Positions 22,276 through 24,668 of a DNA stretch of 24,668 nucleotides are shown in pieces. The position numbers and the translations under genes are program-made. Origin of the DNA: Methanothrix sp. (GTDB lineage Archaea > Halobacteriota > Methanosarcinia > Methanotrichales > Methanotrichaceae). Location: assembly GCA_003162615.1 (NCBI GenBank), contig PMNG01000059.1, forward strand, positions 3,534-28,201, read 5' to 3'. The notes under the pieces are model-generated. The model was not told where the DNA came from, made no database searches, and saw only the letters and a program-made list of their open reading frames with translations. The number at the start of each line of letters is the position of its first letter. The first letter of the stretch is position 1.

Positions 22276-22604
22276 AAGATCACCACCAACGGTTTAGTCA
22301 AGATTCCCGATTCAGCCTAGATCCCCAATTGTTAATCCTCTGAAATGTCCATATTCATGAGTTAGCATGTGTGTATCCTGATCACAATGGCACTCCAATA
22401 TGCCCGACATAGGACGAACTCACTAATTCAGTTCTTTAGATATGCCTTTACTTATTATTTATCGCTTCTTCTATATAGCATAATCGTGGGAAAAAATTTT
22501 TAGAAGATGTGCGTTTGAATTCTGGTATTTAATCATAAAATTATGATCTCATGAATTGTTAATTGGTAGTTATTCAATCTTTGATCGTTAGATATGAAAC
22601 ATAT
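22276..22604. promoter_or_regulatory. tfe upstream region with a dyad
   Basis: Besides the TATA-like element at 22470-22478 (minus strand), the perfect dyad ATCATAA-AA-TTATGAT lies at 22532-22547, some 55 bases upstream of it. Such a site could bind a dimeric wHTH regulator such as the one encoded next door. No gene is visible in this gap. Confidence 0.35.
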
Positions 22605-22643
22605 CAAGACCTAAAAATAGAAAAGAATGAGAGTCAAACTCTC
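22605..22643 (-). terminator. Hairpin and T tract at the end of the wHTH regulator gene
   Basis: On the minus strand GAGAGT and ACTCTC pair around a TTG loop (22629-22643), overlapping the stop codon. They are followed by ATTCTTTTCTATTTTTAG, which is T-rich. This has the shape of an intrinsic terminator. Confidence 0.5.
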
Positions 22644-23031
22644 AGGTAGAACCAGCCTCGGAGAGAAGGCTTTTAAGCCTTTGAATAGATTGCATGGCTT
22701 TGTTTGCTTCGTTCATCTTTTCCTGCTCGTAGTGCAGTAAGATCTCCTCAATGGGCGTGCTCAACCTGTACACTTTCATGGGCCTGCCCGTTCCATCGCT
22801 TTTGCTTATTCTCTCCTCTATCCAACTGTTCTTACGAAGCGTGCGTAGAGCAATGCTCACTTCAGGCTGCCTGAGGTCTGATCCCCTCTCTATCTCCCTC
22901 GATGTTGCCTCCTCTACGTTGGCCAGGTAGGCGAGCATATTGGATACCTTTCTGGGAACTCCAAGACTTCTCAATGTCTCAACTACCTCTATGTCTTTCT
23001 CGTCAAACCTCAGTACGAAAGATTCTTTCAT
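22642..23031 (-). CDS. Winged-helix transcriptional regulator (ArsR/MarR/TrmB-like)
   Basis: A 129-residue protein. Residues 20-75 form a winged helix-turn-helix (VSNMLAYLANVEEATSREIER, then QPEVSIALRTLRKNSWIEER as recognition helix and wing start). A wing with GRPMKVYRLS follows, and the C-terminal 35 residues form a probable coiled-coil dimerisation helix. There are no cysteines, so no metal-thiolate sensor site. The ATG at 23029-23031 has GAAGGGAG ten bases upstream. The gene is monocistronic with its own TATA box. The signal and targets are unknown. Similar predicted regulators are frequent in methanogens. Confidence 0.8.
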   Translation of the reverse strand: MKESFVLRFDEKDIEVVETLRSLGVPRKVSNMLAYLANVEEATSREIERGSDLRQPEVSIALRTLRKNSWIEERISKSDGTGRPMKVYRLSTPIEEILLHYEQEKMNEANKAMQSIQRLKSLLSEAGST

Positions 23032-23083
23032 GTCTATCTACTCCCTTCTATTTTGCTCCCTTTATGAGAGAAATGTACTTTAT

Positions 23084-23093
23084 GATATAAATA
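23084..23093 (-). promoter_or_regulatory. TATA box of the wHTH regulator gene
   Basis: TATTTATATC on the minus strand places transcription start near 23062, about 30 bases before the ATG, with a ribosome binding site in between. Confidence 0.5.
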
Positions 23094-23177
23094 GTTTATT
23101 TATGTTAAACAATTGAATACTATTATTATGAGCCTCGACAAGCCCTGTTATAATTAATCACTTTGTAAAAATTTGAA

Positions 23178-24488
23178 TTAGTTTCTTTTTATTTTCTCCA
23201 CAAATCGTCTCTTCTTAGCTATGGCCAAGCAAGCTGCCTCGTCTATCCGGCTCTGCATTTCTGAGACGGCCCGCCGAGCATCCTGGCCAACCGCCTTTTT
23301 GATGGGTGTATAGGCTGACTCTCTGAACCGCGGAGAGAAGTCTCTGGCAACTCCATCGATATGCAGCTCTGCACCACTGCCATTCTCCACAGTGCCGATG
23401 ACGTCTATGGCAACTCCAGCAGTCCTTACCGTACTTGCGATCTCTCGCGACTGGTCCTCTGGGGCGATTATCAGCAGTGCATCGATAGACACTCCCAAAT
23501 AGTCTATCTCCAGGGTATCCAGCATAGTCCGGACTCTTGGGTTGACCAAGTCACGCATCTTCTCCTCCTCGAAGACAAGCTTGACACCAGCCGTATAGGA
23601 GATCTCCTTGGCGTCTCCGCGAATGCCTCCGTTGGTGACGTCGGTCATGGCGTGAATGGTCGTGTCTTTCTTGAGCAGGGCCTCACTAGCCTGGAGGAAC
23701 TTGATGTTCAGGGTCTCGTCAACGACCTCGTGCCAGCCGTAGTAGAGAGCAGCCGCGCAGATAGTACCACCTCCGGCTCCTTCTGTCATCATGATCACGT
23801 CTCCGGGTTTTGCGTCCTTTCGCGGTGTCAGCTTGTCGGCGATGCCGACTGCACCGACGCAACCCGTCAGCCGATCCCCGATCACCATATCCCCGCCTAT
23901 GCGTAGAGTGCTGCCCGTTACCAGGGGAACTCCAATCAGCTCAGATACAGTTGAGATGCCGGCGATGTGGTCGAAGAGCTTGGCAACATCGCCATCGTCA
24001 GCCAGATGAATGTCAGAGAGCAGGGCTACGGGTTTGGCTCCCATTACGTAAATGTCGCGCAGAGCTGCCCTGGTGACGTGAAAGCCGGCAAGAAAGGGGT
24101 AGTCGCTTAACCTGGAGTGCATACCATCCACCGTGACGACGACGTAACTCCCACCCGCCTTGACAACTCCTGAGTCGTCCAGCTCGGTTGAGTCTACAAC
24201 GGCACCGGTCCTGCCTATGACCTCGGCTATCTTTTTGTGAGTATAAAAGTCGCCGGAGCCTCGTGAACCAACTCCGAAGTCACCCATCGTCACGCCAGAA
24301 TTCCGCAGGGAGAAGACGTCTCCTCTAGGGTTCAGAGTAGCCCGGGCTTCATCCAGCACTGCCTGAACCAATTTGTCAGCCTGATCCTTGGGGATCTCCT
24401 TTACCTCCATGATTATGGCTGCCAGCTTGGAAGCAACTTCAGGGTCGTGCCTACGTAGCCCCCTCTTCGCAAAACCTTCCAGATCCAT
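23178..24488 (-). CDS. AIR-synthase-related protein (PurM/HypE superfamily)
   Basis: A 436-residue protein of the fold shared by PurM, HypE, SelD and ThiL, which bind ATP at a dimer interface. An N-terminal extension of about 65 residues (FAKRGLRRHDPEVASKLAAI) precedes the domain. VTMGDFGVGSRGSGDF, VVVTVDGMHSRLSDYP, DIYVMGAKPVALLSDIHL, GDRLTGCVGAVG and MTDVTNGGIRGDAKEIS mark the superfamily. Methanogens carry several such proteins, including methanogenesis marker 2 and HypE-like ones, and this one cannot be assigned to a known reaction. The ATG at 24486-24488 is chosen over a TTG at 24497 because the TATA-like element lies 24 bases upstream, fitting a leaderless mRNA. The T-rich sequence after the stop may end the transcript. 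Confidence 0.82.
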   Translation of the reverse strand: MDLEGFAKRGLRRHDPEVASKLAAIIMEVKEIPKDQADKLVQAVLDEARATLNPRGDVFSLRNSGVTMGDFGVGSRGSGDFYTHKKIAEVIGRTGAVVDSTELDDSGVVKAGGSYVVVTVDGMHSRLSDYPFLAGFHVTRAALRDIYVMGAKPVALLSDIHLADDGDVAKLFDHIAGISTVSELIGVPLVTGSTLRIGGDMVIGDRLTGCVGAVGIADKLTPRKDAKPGDVIMMTEGAGGGTICAAALYYGWHEVVDETLNIKFLQASEALLKKDTTIHAMTDVTNGGIRGDAKEISYTAGVKLVFEEEKMRDLVNPRVRTMLDTLEIDYLGVSIDALLIIAPEDQSREIASTVRTAGVAIDVIGTVENGSGAELHIDGVARDFSPRFRESAYTPIKKAVGQDARRAVSEMQSRIDEAACLAIAKKRRFVEKIKRN

Positions 24489-24507
24489 GGCTGCCAATTA
24501 GCTTAGA

Positions 24508-24516
24508 CATAAAAAA
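24508..24516 (-). promoter_or_regulatory. TATA box of the AIR-synthase-related gene
   Basis: TTTTTTATG on the minus strand is centred about 24 bases upstream of the ATG at 24488. This spacing, and the lack of a ribosome binding site, suggest a leaderless transcript. Downstream of it, the last bases of the window contain another TATA-like AATTATATAATA near 24645, perhaps for a gene outside. Confidence 0.45.
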
Positions 24517-24668
24517 GGCTGACTATTCTCTTGAAGGATGAAGGAAAAATACCTAGTAACGAGATATCAGGTCGGTTACAATTCGGGTATGTGTTTAGCT
24601 CCCCTAGATAATCAGATCAGCCTAGAACTTGTTTTGACCGGAAAAATTATATAATATCATATTGATAC

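Overview
The window looks like a chromosomal segment of an acetate-using methanogen of the Methanosarcinales/Methanotrichales group, most likely a Methanothrix (Methanosaeta) relative. The evidence is gene content: a heterodisulfide reductase HdrA fused to an MvhD domain with HdrB and HdrC, an archaeal TFE, a DUF555 protein, a DUF2551 winged-helix protein and archaeal TATA boxes in front of several genes. Species assignment is inference. No tRNA, rRNA, CRISPR array or intact transposon was seen.

Left part (1-7200): the tail of an unknown gene, an unassigned gap, and a small secreted protein. A tightly overlapping minus-strand operon follows, running hdrA-mvhD fusion, 2[4Fe-4S] ferredoxin, six-cluster FwdF-like polyferredoxin, hdrC, hdrB (6376 down to 1170). 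A divergent phosphoribosyltransferase gene shares a TATA region with this operon.

Middle (7400-13700): a short TPR gene whose signal peptide lies in a disputed start region, a gene-poor AT-rich stretch with one or two broken small membrane genes, and a secreted protein with three internal repeats. A three-gene plus-strand operon follows: a cysteine-type formate dehydrogenase catalytic subunit (fdhA), an iron-sulfur subunit of the HydB/AsrA/FloxB type and a flavoprotein of the HydG/AsrB/FloxA type. These three look like a formate:NAD(P)-type unit. With the Hdr operon 3.5 kb away they suggest electron flow between formate or a pyridine nucleotide, ferredoxin and the CoM-S-S-CoB heterodisulfide; this is the most interesting hypothesis here.

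Right part (13700-24668): DUF555 protein; an XPD/DinG-type Fe-S helicase with C-terminal HEAT repeats; a Ser/Asn-rich exported protein overlapping a seven-bladed propeller-like exported protein; a Cas4-like nuclease split by a one-base frameshift; a hairpin-rich intergenic region that could encode a small RNA; a seven-repeat TPR protein; and a cluster of transcription proteins (DUF2551, a second winged-helix-like protein, TFE, a wHTH regulator). The window closes with an AIR-synthase/HypE-superfamily protein.

Several loci show coding-looking sequence interrupted by single-base frame changes. These could be assembly errors, real decay or unusual starts, and are listed separately.
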